64,000 nucleotides of DNA from Paragonimus skrjabini miyazakii (Eukaryota; Platyhelminthes; Trematoda; Plagiorchiida; Troglotrematidae). Under the pieces are notes generated by a model. That model worked only from the letters and a program-made list of their open reading frames with translations. It did no database searches and was not told the origin of the DNA. The DNA lies in contig JTDE01000915.1 of assembly GCA_014338405.1 (NCBI GenBank), positions 29,765-93,764 on the forward strand, read 5' to 3'. Position numbers and translations under genes: made by a program. Below, in pieces: positions 1 through 9,113 of this stretch; the first letter of the stretch is position 1; every line of letters starts with the position of its first letter.

Positions 1-12
1 TGTTAATGTATC

Positions 13-101
13 ATGGAAGCTTCTAAGGCGGAACCTTTGCTTCCTCGTGATCGTTCTTCGGACATATTATTGAATGTTCGAAAGACTTCTTTCTGGCTGA
101 T
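13..101 (+). CDS. Candidate first coding exon, unknown protein
   Basis: An ATG at 13 follows an in-frame stop at 4-6 and opens 29 codons (MEASKAEPLLPRDRSS..., ending TSFWL) before a strong splice donor, GAT|GTAAGTA, with the intron starting at 102. The peptide is hydrophilic with an EPLLPR motif, and unlike most short frames here it uses varied codons. An exon ending at 101 would stop inside the thirtieth codon, so the next exon would have to complete it. No family is recognised and no following exon could be joined with confidence. It could be a chance open frame beside a chance donor. Confidence 0.27.
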
Positions 102-105
102 GTAA

Positions 106-2930
106 GTATACAAGTTGGTGAGTTGGCCTAATTTATAAAACATGAAAGGTGCATAAGATCAGTTTAGTTTGACGCTTGTGTTACACGCACAGATAATTGG
201 GTTTGTGTCAGTTATCTCTCACGCGTTCATCAATGTGTACGAAAAGATTCTACCATCTATCTCCGGCTGGTTGATGAATGTGAAGCAGATTGGTTAATGG
301 GTAACAATCAGACTGTAAAACCGCGATGATAGTGGCTGACAAGGCAGGCGATTTGGGAAAACCTAAGCAGACCTATATGATCATCCGTAATGTTGAAAGA
401 CCCTCACACTCTCAAATACTTGAACAAAACATTGTCATTCAATTATAGTTTCCACATTTACCAGGCTTGCATATAGTTTAATAAAAACTTATTAGAAGGT
501 CCTTAAGGGTAACATGACACCACAAACAGTATAAAACGTTTTGATAGTAGATTAACAGGAAAATATTTGAAGCTACACATCTTTTGTCGGACGCCTATCG
601 TTTTTGTCCATAAAGAAACGACTATAAATCGGATTATTGTAAGATAAAAAACACAGTCCGGATTTACTAGATTAGGAAGTACTCTGACAGCCTCCAACGA
701 CCAGAGGTCTAGAAGACACGTATTTCTGTTGAAGAACATGTCACGTATTGTTCAAATAGGACGGAATGTGTGTCAAATAGATCCAGTCTGCAAATGGTGT
801 CCAAACGTTTGCAAAAGCTTATAACACAGCTGAAAATATATGACGTGCACAGAAATAGATGAGATATCCAATTCCTTCAGCAATTATCAGTTTACAACTC
901 ACATTATGATGGTTTCTGTCTAGTTCTACTCTGTGTGATTGCAACTTTTTTTTACACCGAACGATCGTTTAACATACGTTTTGAGGTGTTTATACACTTG
1001 GATTGCGCTAAAAATCCAATGGTTTGATGAGATTTTGTATAAATCGCATAACTGTGTAGTGCAGATCAGTAATTTAAATGGAAAACCAATAAGGTACTTT
1101 TGTAAGACTGCGTGTTGCTGCTAAACCTTACCCCATTACTCATTATGGAAGACTGATTTTAAGTAGTGAACTATGGTTATCATTTTACATACAAATTGTA
1201 CTTCAATGTCATAACATACGGACCGAGACAGTATTTATTCATTCAAGAGCAAATTCCAGAATTTTCTGTCGAATTTCTGCTTGGCAAAAAATGAAGGTGA
1301 CAACGACGGCAGTTGCTTGGCAATGTCGTCATCAGGTAAGCAATACATTACGTCAGACGTATTGGTTTGAAATCTATTCAGAAATCGTTGTGAGCAATTT
1401 CATCAAACCCAGTTTCCAAACCGAATAGATGATTGAATGCGCCGCATTGATTAATTGCATTCTGGAGGGGAATATTCCCAAATGCGATATCATCAATGAC
1501 CCTCCTACGAACAAGAGATAGGGAAAAGTTGTATGGAGAAAAATGCTGTAAAACACAGTCGAAAGATATTGACGTCGTAAACTTCAGTGTATATTCGATC
1601 ACAAGTAATCTCTCCGTTACCGGTAGGAGCAGATAGAAGATATTTTAGAAGGACAAGATGTTCGGTTTGATCAGACATTCAAACATTCACCCGTTGAAAA
1701 CAATCAGACACATCAACGAAATTTAGAAGATGATCCGGACAGAACAAAGGTGGTTTTGCTTTCACTTCTTGGGTAGAGTTTGATGATTACAATTCGTCAT
1801 CAGAGCAGCATGGTGCCTCGACGCTTTGCTTTCGATGCACCTAAAAAGGAAGGTTTTAAGGTGAGGGTTGCCAAGATGATACAGCCAGCTTACGGTTGTT
1901 CCAGATTTCTACACGAAACACATGTCTTTTCATATAACCAGAATATTAAAAATAGGTAGTTGGGGTTTTTCTTACTATACTTGACCAACAAATTCCAGTA
2001 TGACGCTCATTAATGATTGCATTTGATTCAAACGTCTAAACGGTTTTGTAAAAACATACTAGTTCACAGTACAGCTTGGCAGAAATTTGTTGAAACATTT
2101 GCTCGTATATCTCGGCCCATAAAAAACAAAACATCCGTACGAGTGTCTGAATCAAACAGCAGCCATGTTGGTACACTTGTCATAGGAATTATTTTTACGG
2201 GAAGCTGTGTATAGTCGTACAGGCAGGCCTTCATATTCAGCTTACAGCTTGAATTTGTAAATGTCAACACAATTTGCCGATAACAGATACTGTTGCACAG
2301 ATACTGTTGCACATGCATAAATTCGGCTTCTTGCCTCATGAATATGAACTGTTCACTGCAACCAGTACGAAACTTTTATTACTCGCGTGGGAGGTTTCAA
2401 TTCGGGCACGAGGTCTAGGTTTTTTCGAAGTCCTTAATTCCGAGTAGTATAGTAAGACCAAACCAGACCGAATCGATTACACCAGTGAACATGCAACCAA
2501 GAAGCATTGGACTGGTATAGGAAACTAACGAAATGATAGTTTGAACGAATAAACTCATTAAAAATAGCTTTCCTCACATTCGCTCTCAAACATTATTCAG
2601 AACATTTACGGCCTTTGAAAATACTTCTTCCTAAAATATAACGCTTACTTTGGGACCGATAGAGCATGGTTGTATCGAGACTGAAATCGATGGATCATAA
2701 CATTTCAGTACGTTGAGCTTCCTAACCCATTCTATAATCAACTGGCAGCAGAAGGTTTAACGGAGTGGTAACGTTTTGGGATAACCTGAACGGAAATGTC
2801 TTGTCCAAGTAGTTCAAACAGTTCACACGGATTACGAGACCAGAATATTCATTATATTACTAGAAACCTATTACCTTTGAAGCTGACTATTGTAGAGTAT
2901 ATTGTACAGAAGGGATGGTCAAAATTCGGT
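106..2930. other. No firm gene; weak exon-like fragments
   Basis: Mostly AT-rich sequence without recognisable genes. Two weak items are visible. At 1260-1335 (+) a 76-nt open stretch (contains KNEGDNDGS) lies between an AG and a CAG|GTAAGC donor. At 1782-1955 (+) there is an open frame of 58 codons that starts with ATG and includes FDAPKKEGFKVRVAKM. Neither has a recognised family. A perfect 14-bp tandem duplication sits at 2284-2311. Confidence 0.3.
2284..2311. repeat. 14-bp perfect tandem duplication
   Basis: The unit cagatactgttgca occurs twice head-to-tail with no mismatch. This is a simple local duplication with no evident function. Confidence 0.9.
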
Positions 2931-2933
2931 TAA

Positions 2934-3176
2934 ACGTTTGGACATCTTGAACGAAAACTTAGCACGTGCGTAATAAGGGAATTTTATGCGAGGACGGTAG
3001 AATGGTTAAAAGATGGAACAAAACCAGCTAGACGTATGTTTTGGAGTGTAGTCAAGAAATCGGTTGGGAAGAGGATACAACGTACGGCAGGGCATCGCAT
3101 TACACTTGAATCGGTGAACGCTGATGCCTACACGATTGGTACCTTCAGTAACAATGAAAACATTTTGTCCACTAAG
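2934..3176 (+). CDS. Candidate coding exon, unknown protein
   Basis: After an in-frame stop at 2931-2933 the frame is open for 81 codons and ends exactly at a consensus donor, AAG|GTGAGT (intron from 3177). The peptide looks coding: REFYARTVEWLKDGT is followed by RRMFWSVVKKSVGKR and, near the end, TLESVNADAYTIGTFSNN. The true 5' boundary is unclear because no strong pyrimidine-rich acceptor is seen; several AG dinucleotides inside the open stretch could serve. The W-L-x-D-G-T...R-R-x-F pattern loosely recalls the segment before the von Willebrand A strand in VWA3-type proteins, but that is an impression from memory and not an assignment. It is the best exon candidate in the first 5 kb. Confidence 0.4.
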
Positions 3177-3376
3177 GTGAGTAGTTTAGATAACCGCTGA
3201 ATTTCTCCTTCGTATGATTATTTGATTTCAATTCATTTTCACAAATATTATGGACAGTAACGACAATGTGATAATTATGCCTTTCAGTAATATTGTGTTT
3301 CCAACATACTGAATGAATTGAAAACGTATATTTTGGTACTTAATATTTCGTAGATTTGACCGAACGGATATAAGAC

Positions 3377-3905
3377 TACTGATGAGTTGTCAGGGATTTG
3401 GTGAATTTCGAGTTAAACATCACCTACAATTGATCGCAGCTGTCACATTCCCATAGATTTTCTTGCCGACCACTTTCAAAAAGAAGCACTCTTGAAAGCC
3501 TCTTGAAAGCGTGATCGGAAATCTAGTCCCGGCAGTAGCAATTATATAAGAATGACAAGCACTAAGGGGTTTTGGATAAAGCAAGTTAAACATCACTCAA
3601 AAGTGATCACAGCGCTCGTACTCTAGAAGAACTTTCAGTAAGGCACCTCCAGAATGAGGCCATCTAGTCGAGTGTTTCTTTCATTAGAGTATATCAAGAG
3701 TGTATATCCATGCTAAGAACGGAGCTTGAACTTCAACTACGCATTCACGGGAAAACCTTGTCTACAACTGCGTGTTTGACCACACATTCGCCTCGGCCCA
3801 ATTATTATACCTGTTTGCTCAACCAACATCGTTTGTGAGTGACACTCAGGTATACCGCTGAACTATTTAGAAAACAGTGGCAGTAATGTTGACTTCAATC
3901 GATGA
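3377..3905 (-). mobile_element. SINE-like repeat, copy 1, with extra 3' arm
   Basis: On the minus strand a SINE-like body runs from about 3905 to 3555, followed by a second same-orientation copy of the 3' arm to 3377. It matches the family seen at 15.5, 30.8, 52.0, 57.5 and 62.9 kb: the arm contains tgatcgcagctg and ends in the ctgatgag...gggatttggt motif (plus-strand view). A box-like sequence is at 3766-3776, and a good B box (minus-strand GTTCAAGCTCC) is at 3721-3731. An 11-bp tandem duplication (ctcttgaaagc twice, 3489-3510) lies in the extra arm. The copy is strongly diverged, so the ends are approximate. Confidence 0.6.
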
Positions 3906-4839
3906 CTCTAAAAATAGGACTTCTGTCTAAGTGGAACTAACAGATTTCAATAAAGATGTTGAGTGGTATTTTGATTATTGGTGACTACGAAAGAATTTTG
4001 GCTGGTGTAAATTAATCCCATCGGTCGCAAACTGAAAATTTAGAGTAAGTTTGTTGGAAGTGTGACTTGAATCCACATTGCAGACTGACGGACTTTGCCT
4101 ATGTCAATGATGACCTACAAAACGAGTGTATTAGTTATTAAACTGGCTATGTCAATAAACTGTGTGCACACAATACCGGGTGTTAAGGTGTGATAGGTAT
4201 CACTCCGCAGAATGCCAATACATTGAAACTATGATTACGCAGCAACGTTCTGAACGAGTTCTCAGAGTTAAGTAAAACATGAACAAAACAGTCAGAAAAC
4301 GAAAATTGGTAGATGCAAACATTTTGTATTGACTTATCAGTAACAAATTTGCAGTAAAATTCCTGAAAGGAAGGAACTGTTTTGAATAAAACTGCATGTT
4401 ATGAACAGATGAGCAACAATCAACAAACTGCGATTTCTCATTTCCTAGGATTGTAGTTGAGTTATTTTAGATCATGGTGAAGTATAAGACAATAAAACGA
4501 CGCAGTTGGTTACGGTTACTCAGAAGATCTACCTTTCATTTTGTTAAGACTCAATGGTGAAAATTTTCTTTCAAGTTCAATTGTTGTTAAAAACACTTTG
4601 TAAGTAACTTCATCTGGGTCCAGGTAGACAAAATGATAATTTACGAGTTAGATGCAAATGTGGTAAGTTGCAAACTTGATCCACCGTACGCCGAACTGCA
4701 ATATACTCTTCTCTGTGGTTTGTAGCCAGAGAAGCAAATCCATATCACAGCAATCCTGGTACTGTTTCGAAGTCAAAAATGTCTTGCCGCACTTAAGCTC
4801 GTACGATAATGCATCCTGTAAAAACTAAAATACCGTATA
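3906..4839. other. No gene recognised
   Basis: AT-rich sequence between a SINE-like copy and the LINE. The only item worth noting is 4624-4662 (+), a 39-nt open stretch (VDKMIIYELDANV) between a CAG acceptor and a GTAAGT donor. It could be a small symmetric exon, or chance. Confidence 0.3.
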
Positions 4840-5340
4840 ATTAGGGGGTCCGGACCTACACTGCTAAATTGATTGGTGGTCTGGCTTATGTGCTGTTTTG
4901 ATCCGACGGGCTGTGCTGATTAAGAATCCGGTCCTTCCAGGTGCAACCTTGTCAGATAAGCCAAAAGGGGAACAGTCAGACGAAAGGCAGTCACACTTTT
5001 GGGGTTGTATGTCGCACTAGTGATCGCGTAGGAGTGCCTCGGTAATGAGGCACGATCATATGAGCATACAGCAGAACTGTTTTCATAGTTGCGGCACTGT
5101 TGTCTTCCATATCAGGAAGAAAGGGGTTAGGAAAGGTACCCTCAAACAAAGAGCACTCCGATCGCCCAACGGTTGACCGTGACCACCGGTGTATTATCAG
5201 ATACGGTCAAAAAAATCTGATATCACCCAATAGTCTGATGTAGCTTTGAAAACATACAATGCGCGCAACAGTTTTCATAATCATACATCAATGTCTCATT
5301 CACTGCGCCATCTGGCTAGGCAAGCCCATCACTGCCAAGT

Positions 5341-5461
5341 GAGTCAGACTCTTGAGTCATTGGCTCCGGGTGGGGTCCCTAAGAAAACCCTATATTCGGT
5401 TATCTCGCAGGTCAGACTTTTGAGTCAGAGACTCGAGGTGAGATCCCTCAAGTCAACCCCC
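5341..5461 (+). repeat. Diverged ~68-bp tandem duplication in LINE 5' part
   Basis: gtcagactcttgagtca at about 5343 and gtcagacttttgagtca at about 5411 begin two diverged tandem copies. The similarity continues through ggtggggtccctaag and ggtgagatccctcaag. This may be a 5'-UTR repeat of the LINE. Confidence 0.5.
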
Positions 5462-5627
5462 TTCCGCGGCACAAACGACCGGGAAGTTTCAGAAGTTATC
5501 GTTCTCCCAAAATTGATATTACTAACCCAACACAAGTTTCTCCTACTGATTACCACCCAGTTTTTCCGATCCCCGTATATCCTCGGGCGATAATTGTTTT
5601 CTGAGGACAAGACAACTGGTAAACATT

Positions 5628-6379
5628 GGCGCCTTCAATGTCCACACTCTCCGACAAGTCGGTCAGCAAGCTGCAAGGGCTCGTAGTCTCTCAAGTCTGG
5701 AATGTGATGTGTGCTGCGTGTCGGAAACGCGAGTCCAGTTTTATAGCACCGCTATTCATTTCAGCTCACCTCTAGGTAACTCTCATGGTTTCTGGTGACG
5801 CCGAAGTTGAATCTCTCGGTCAAGCTGGAGTAGGAATCATGCCAACTTCCTTGGAATGACAATGTTTTCACGATTAGATCCAAGTGAACAGCCGCTTGTG
5901 CGCTGTCAGATTCAATACATCGGTAAAAGTCTGTCGACGCAAATCAGAAAGACATTGTGCATTCAATATATCGGTTTACGCACCAAAAGGCAGCTGTTCG
6001 GATCTTACCAACGATCCATCCTACGACGAACTTGTTGACCTTGTGAGGCAAAATAAGCATTCAGACATCATCATACTAGGGGGCAGTTTTAACACTAACC
6101 TTGGTCATCTTTCCCTGGAGGAGAAGCGGCCAAGAGGTGTTTGGTGTCCGGGTACAACGTACTGACAATCGCGAAAACATGCTACAGTCAAGCGCATTAC
6201 TCGATATCCAAGTTTAAACACGCATTTCAACCAAGGAAGAGGTATTGTGTTATATGGAGACCCCCGTTTGCTTCTCAGCCATGATACAGCTCGATCATAT
6301 AGCCGTCAGTTACTGGTGCCACTCTGTTAAAGACCGTAGTGCAGTTTGGAGCAAACGCCTGGACTCGGACCATGCTGTT
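5628..6379 (+). pseudogene. LINE endonuclease (APE-like) domain, broken
   Basis: The domain would nick target DNA for target-primed reverse transcription. The segment from 5628 reads GAFNVHTLRQVGQQAARARS and then VCCVSETRVQ, the start of the APE-type endonuclease with its conserved N and E positions. The frame stops near 5798 and resumes about 5884 in another frame with NSRLCAVRFN, ISVYAPKG and IIILGGSFNTNLGHL. The usual GDFN core is GSFN here, so a catalytic/metal-site Asp is replaced. A third piece around 6210-6379 keeps WRPP and the C-terminal SDH catalytic motif (codons within 6362-6373). Frameshifts and stops mean it is inactive. Confidence 0.85.
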
Positions 6380-6436
6380 GTGCATGCCCGTTTTGTTTTT
6401 TAATTTGCCCAGAGAACATACGCTCGTTAATGTGAA

Positions 6437-6902
6437 GTGCTTAACTGGCATTCGAGCGATGAGGATGTAAAGAACGCTTACCAAAAGGCGTTGGTGGAGG
6501 TTACCCAGTTCGACTCAGATAAAGGATCCAAACAAACACTGAAACAAGTCGCAACAGCTATGAAAGCATGCAGTGAAGAGGTATGTTTCGAAGGGGCTGT
6601 TGAGTTAGGAAAAATTTGAATTTCTCTCACGCCGACATATCTTATGAATAAGCATCGCCCGATTCCGTTTGGTTCCGAATATGGTGACGACCGTCAAGAA
6701 CTTAAACGCAAGCTGACTAAAAGCTTGCGCAAAGACCGTGAGCACTACTTGATGGAACAATCGAAAGAGATGGAAAGAGCCTAGTTATCTAGGAATGGCA
6801 GGAGGCTTTTTTCCCTGATCCGTGGTTCTACTGGCCGTCGATATGGCATACGTGAGACAATATGCGAAGAAAATGGTTCATAGATTGCAGCGGAAAGGCG
6901 TC
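6437..6902 (+). pseudogene. LINE linker between endonuclease and RT, broken
   Basis: The reading SDEDVKNAYQKALVEVTQFD starts the linker. Further on LKRKLTKSLRKDREHYLMEQ, KEMERA, LFSLIRGSTG and ETICEENG follow in another frame. This pattern (basic KSLRxDRE, then SxRxLFxLI, then ETICEENG) is characteristic of the same LINE family just before the RT. The domain has no known catalysis. The sequence is interrupted by stops and ends at a foreign insert after position 6902. Confidence 0.75.
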
Positions 6903-7441
6903 CAATAAAGCACAATCTTTATTGTTCAACACGCTAGTTCCCTTGCTACGCGCGCGCTCGCGTTTATGAGTCAGAATTCTGATCAACAACACCTCGAGGT
7001 TTCCGCTCACGCGTCGTGTGCACTTCTGCATGGTTTATGTGGATGATCTGCGTCTTCTTTCCGGGGGTTTTCCGCCTGCCAATCTTCGTCCGTTAGTCCA
7101 GTGTCGTTGATCAATGGCCCATCCGGTCGCTAGTGTTGTCCTCCATCTATCCACTGTCAGCTTTGACTGTCCTCCACGACGCTGTCGAGATATTCCCTCG
7201 AGTGTTGGAATAATTGAGCCTCCAATTTGGTCGTCAATGCTATTTTGCGTGCCATGTCTCGCCCGTTGGTCCGATCAGATCGAACAATGACTCATCCGAT
7301 TGCCCTTGTTGTCCGCCATCTGATTGTTGATGGTTTGTGGACGTATCTTCCCCACGTTGAGGCATTCCGCCGATTGTTTGAATACTCGCCCCTCCGGCCT
7401 GACAATTCACTACAATATCATCGGTCGTTTGCTCCGATTTG
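6903..7441 (-). mobile_element. ~540-bp foreign insert inside the LINE
   Basis: LINE homology stops after the ETICEENG segment and resumes at about 7442 with the normally adjacent GWAEHFE segment, so this block is an insertion. It is GC-richer than the flanks and contains two diverged copies of a ~173-bp unit. At its left edge is a perfect 8-bp inverted repeat, CAATAAAG/CTTTATTG, with a 6-nt loop, giving AATAAA-like polyadenylation signals on both strands. On the minus strand an open frame (7494-7240) rich in G, Q, S and D ends inside it, followed downstream by the AATAAA. This suggests the 3' end of another retroelement in reverse orientation; the family is unknown. The exact ends and target duplication are not resolved. 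Confidence 0.5.
7060..7405. repeat. Two diverged ~173-bp tandem units
   Basis: catccggtcgctagtgttgtc at about 7120 aligns with catccgattgcccttgttgtc at about 7293, and the flanking words agree in order (cgttagtcc/cgttggtcc before; ccatct, ggaataattgagcctcc/gaatactcgcccctcc after). The offset is 173 bp. The units lie wholly within the insert that splits the LINE. Confidence 0.6.
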
Positions 7442-8540
7442 TCGGGTGGGCTGAACATTTTGAGTAACAGTTCAGCCGACCCCATCCAGACCATGTGGAC
7501 GACAGGACCCGAATGGTGGGTTACTACGTTCCAGACAGCCCTCTTTTGGAAGCAGAATTGGTCCTGGACTTCAAGTTATTGAAGCGTAACAGGGCACTTT
7601 GTCTAGAACTCCTTCCCTTTCGAAGTACGGTAGGAAAAGTTTTACATCAAAAATGACAAAACTCCTTCAGACGATTTGGAAATTTGAAGAATTATCTCGT
7701 GATTAGTGTTAATCATCAGTAATTCCCCCTTTCGATTGGGGGCTCGAAGTCTATGTGACAACAACAGAGGCATCAGTTTGGTGTCTGCTACGTCCAAGTT
7801 ACTCACTCACCTCATTTTGCGTCGGCTCACTAGGCCCAGAGGTAGTCAGATACGCGAAAAACCGGCGAGATTTCAATCCGGTCAAGGGTGCACCGATCAC
7901 ATTTTTATCCCTCGACAGATCTTATAACATCGGCGCCGTGATTGGCAATCGATGATAGCGATCACTTTAGATCTCAAGGCTGCTTTCGATTCACTTGCAC
8001 GTAACGTTCTCTGGAGCTGTCTTCTTCGCAAGGGATTACCATGGGAATACGTGAATCTACTGAAATCACTGTTTGCCCACTCTGCAAGCAGGGTGAGAGT
8101 TTATGGACAACTGTCTTGGGCTTTCATCACTTCCGGTGGTGTTTGTTAAGGGTGTCCGATTTCCCCCTTTTTGTTCAATTTTGTCATGGCGACATTCTGG
8201 AGGGTGCGCTTGAGGATTCCGGTGAAATTAGTGTTGAGCTTCTTCCTTGCGCTAGATTGACCGATCTGGAGTATGTGGACGACATTTTTTATTTAGCCCG
8301 TCTACCGAAGACATGCAGACCATACTGGGCAAGGTGAGTGACCGTGTTGGTTTGTATAGAATGCGCTTGATACCTTCAAAGTGCAAAGTGCTGTTTCAAG
8401 ACTGGGGCGTTTCCACTCCCACGTTCGTCATTGCAGGTTATCCGCTTGAGACTGTGGACAGTTTCACATACTTGGGTAGCACTGTCTTGTCAGCCTGTAA
8501 TATTGCAGATGGGATATCATCGATAATAGTAAAGGCCTGA
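7442..8540 (+). pseudogene. LINE reverse transcriptase, broken
   Basis: It would copy LINE RNA into DNA at the nicked target. It opens with GWAEHFE (7442-) and passes through CDNNRGISLVSATSKLLTHL (7755-) and a TDHIF block. The palm follows with LDLKAAFDSL, whose first catalytic Asp codon is 7970-7972. The second catalytic box reads EYVDDI, with the YVDD codons at 8272-8283; YADD is usual for the family but YVDD is chemically acceptable. After this, SKCKVLFQDW and VDSFTYLGS (8313-8510) mark the thumb side. At least four frame changes and several stops make it inactive, although both catalytic motifs survive. Confidence 0.88.
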
Positions 8541-8555
8541 GTTGCGTTTATCATA

Positions 8556-9113
8556 TTGCGTTATCTGTGGCGTCAAAAAGACTTGAGGTTGTCGCTGAAA
8601 GAAAGAGTATATAATACTTGTGTACATTATGTTTGGTTCTACGCTGCAGAAACGTGGCTTGTTCACAACAAAGTTATAAGCGGAGTTGCTGTGTTTGACT
8701 ATCGCTGTCTCCGACAATTAGCACACATTAAGTGGAATGATCGCGTGAGCAATGCGGCAGTTCGTCGGCGCGTATTCCGGAAAGCTCAGGATGCGCGATC
8801 AATTGGTCAACTACTCACGGTGCACAGCTTGCGATGGTTGTGTCACGTACTCCGCACATCATCTGGCCATCGACCGTACCGGGCATTATAAACTAAGACC
8901 ACCAACAGTTGGGCGAAACCACATGGTGGTCAAGCAACAATGTGGTTATGAAATATGAAGACCCTGACTGCTCCATTTAGCAAAGTAGGTAGGTGTCACC
9001 TGCCTAGATGGGGTCTTCATGATCACTTAAATCGATGGTTTAAAACCTTATCCGAGATGGCTGTGTGCCGCAGTCAACGGCGTGCCTGCATGCACAACAT
9101 TCCAGCTGAGTAG
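8556..9113 (+). pseudogene. LINE C-terminal region, broken
   Basis: The reading RYLWRQKDLRLSLKERVYNT continues with WFYAAETW, FDYRCLRQLAHIKWNDRVSN and, after a frame change, LRWLCHVLRTSSGHRP. A last piece (about 8990-9113) reads GRCHLPRWG, NRWFKTLSEMAVCRSQRR and ends at a TAG at 9111-9113. These blocks (LWRRxDIRLSxK, LLYGxETW, WLGHVLRM, WGxxDxxNRW) define the 3' end of the same LINE family, so the element is complete at its 3' coding end. The region binds template or target in related elements by inference only. Confidence 0.8.

Larger units (their letters stand above)
4840..9113 (+). mobile_element. Degenerate RTE/CR1-type LINE, near full length
   Basis: A non-LTR retrotransposon relic in sense orientation. 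Base composition rises in GC from about 4840 and falls again after 9113. In order it holds a non-coding 5' part (4840-5620), an apurinic-like endonuclease (5628-6379), a linker (6437-6902), a foreign insert (6903-7441), a reverse transcriptase (7442-8540) and the C-terminal region (8556-9113). All parts keep recognisable family motifs but lie in different frames with stops, so no functional protein can be made. The family is the one whose endonuclease-RT proteins are abundant in fluke genomes. The choice between RTE and CR1 is from memory of motifs. No poly-A tail or clear target duplication is seen. Confidence 0.85.

Noticed and set aside
4576..4599. 24-nt micro-exon before the 39-nt candidate at 4624
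   Set aside because: The intron between them would be about 24 nt, too short to be spliced.
7240..7494. 84-codon minus-strand frame as an independent gene
   Set aside because: It overlaps the insert and resumed LINE RT sequence, so it is described as part of the foreign insert.
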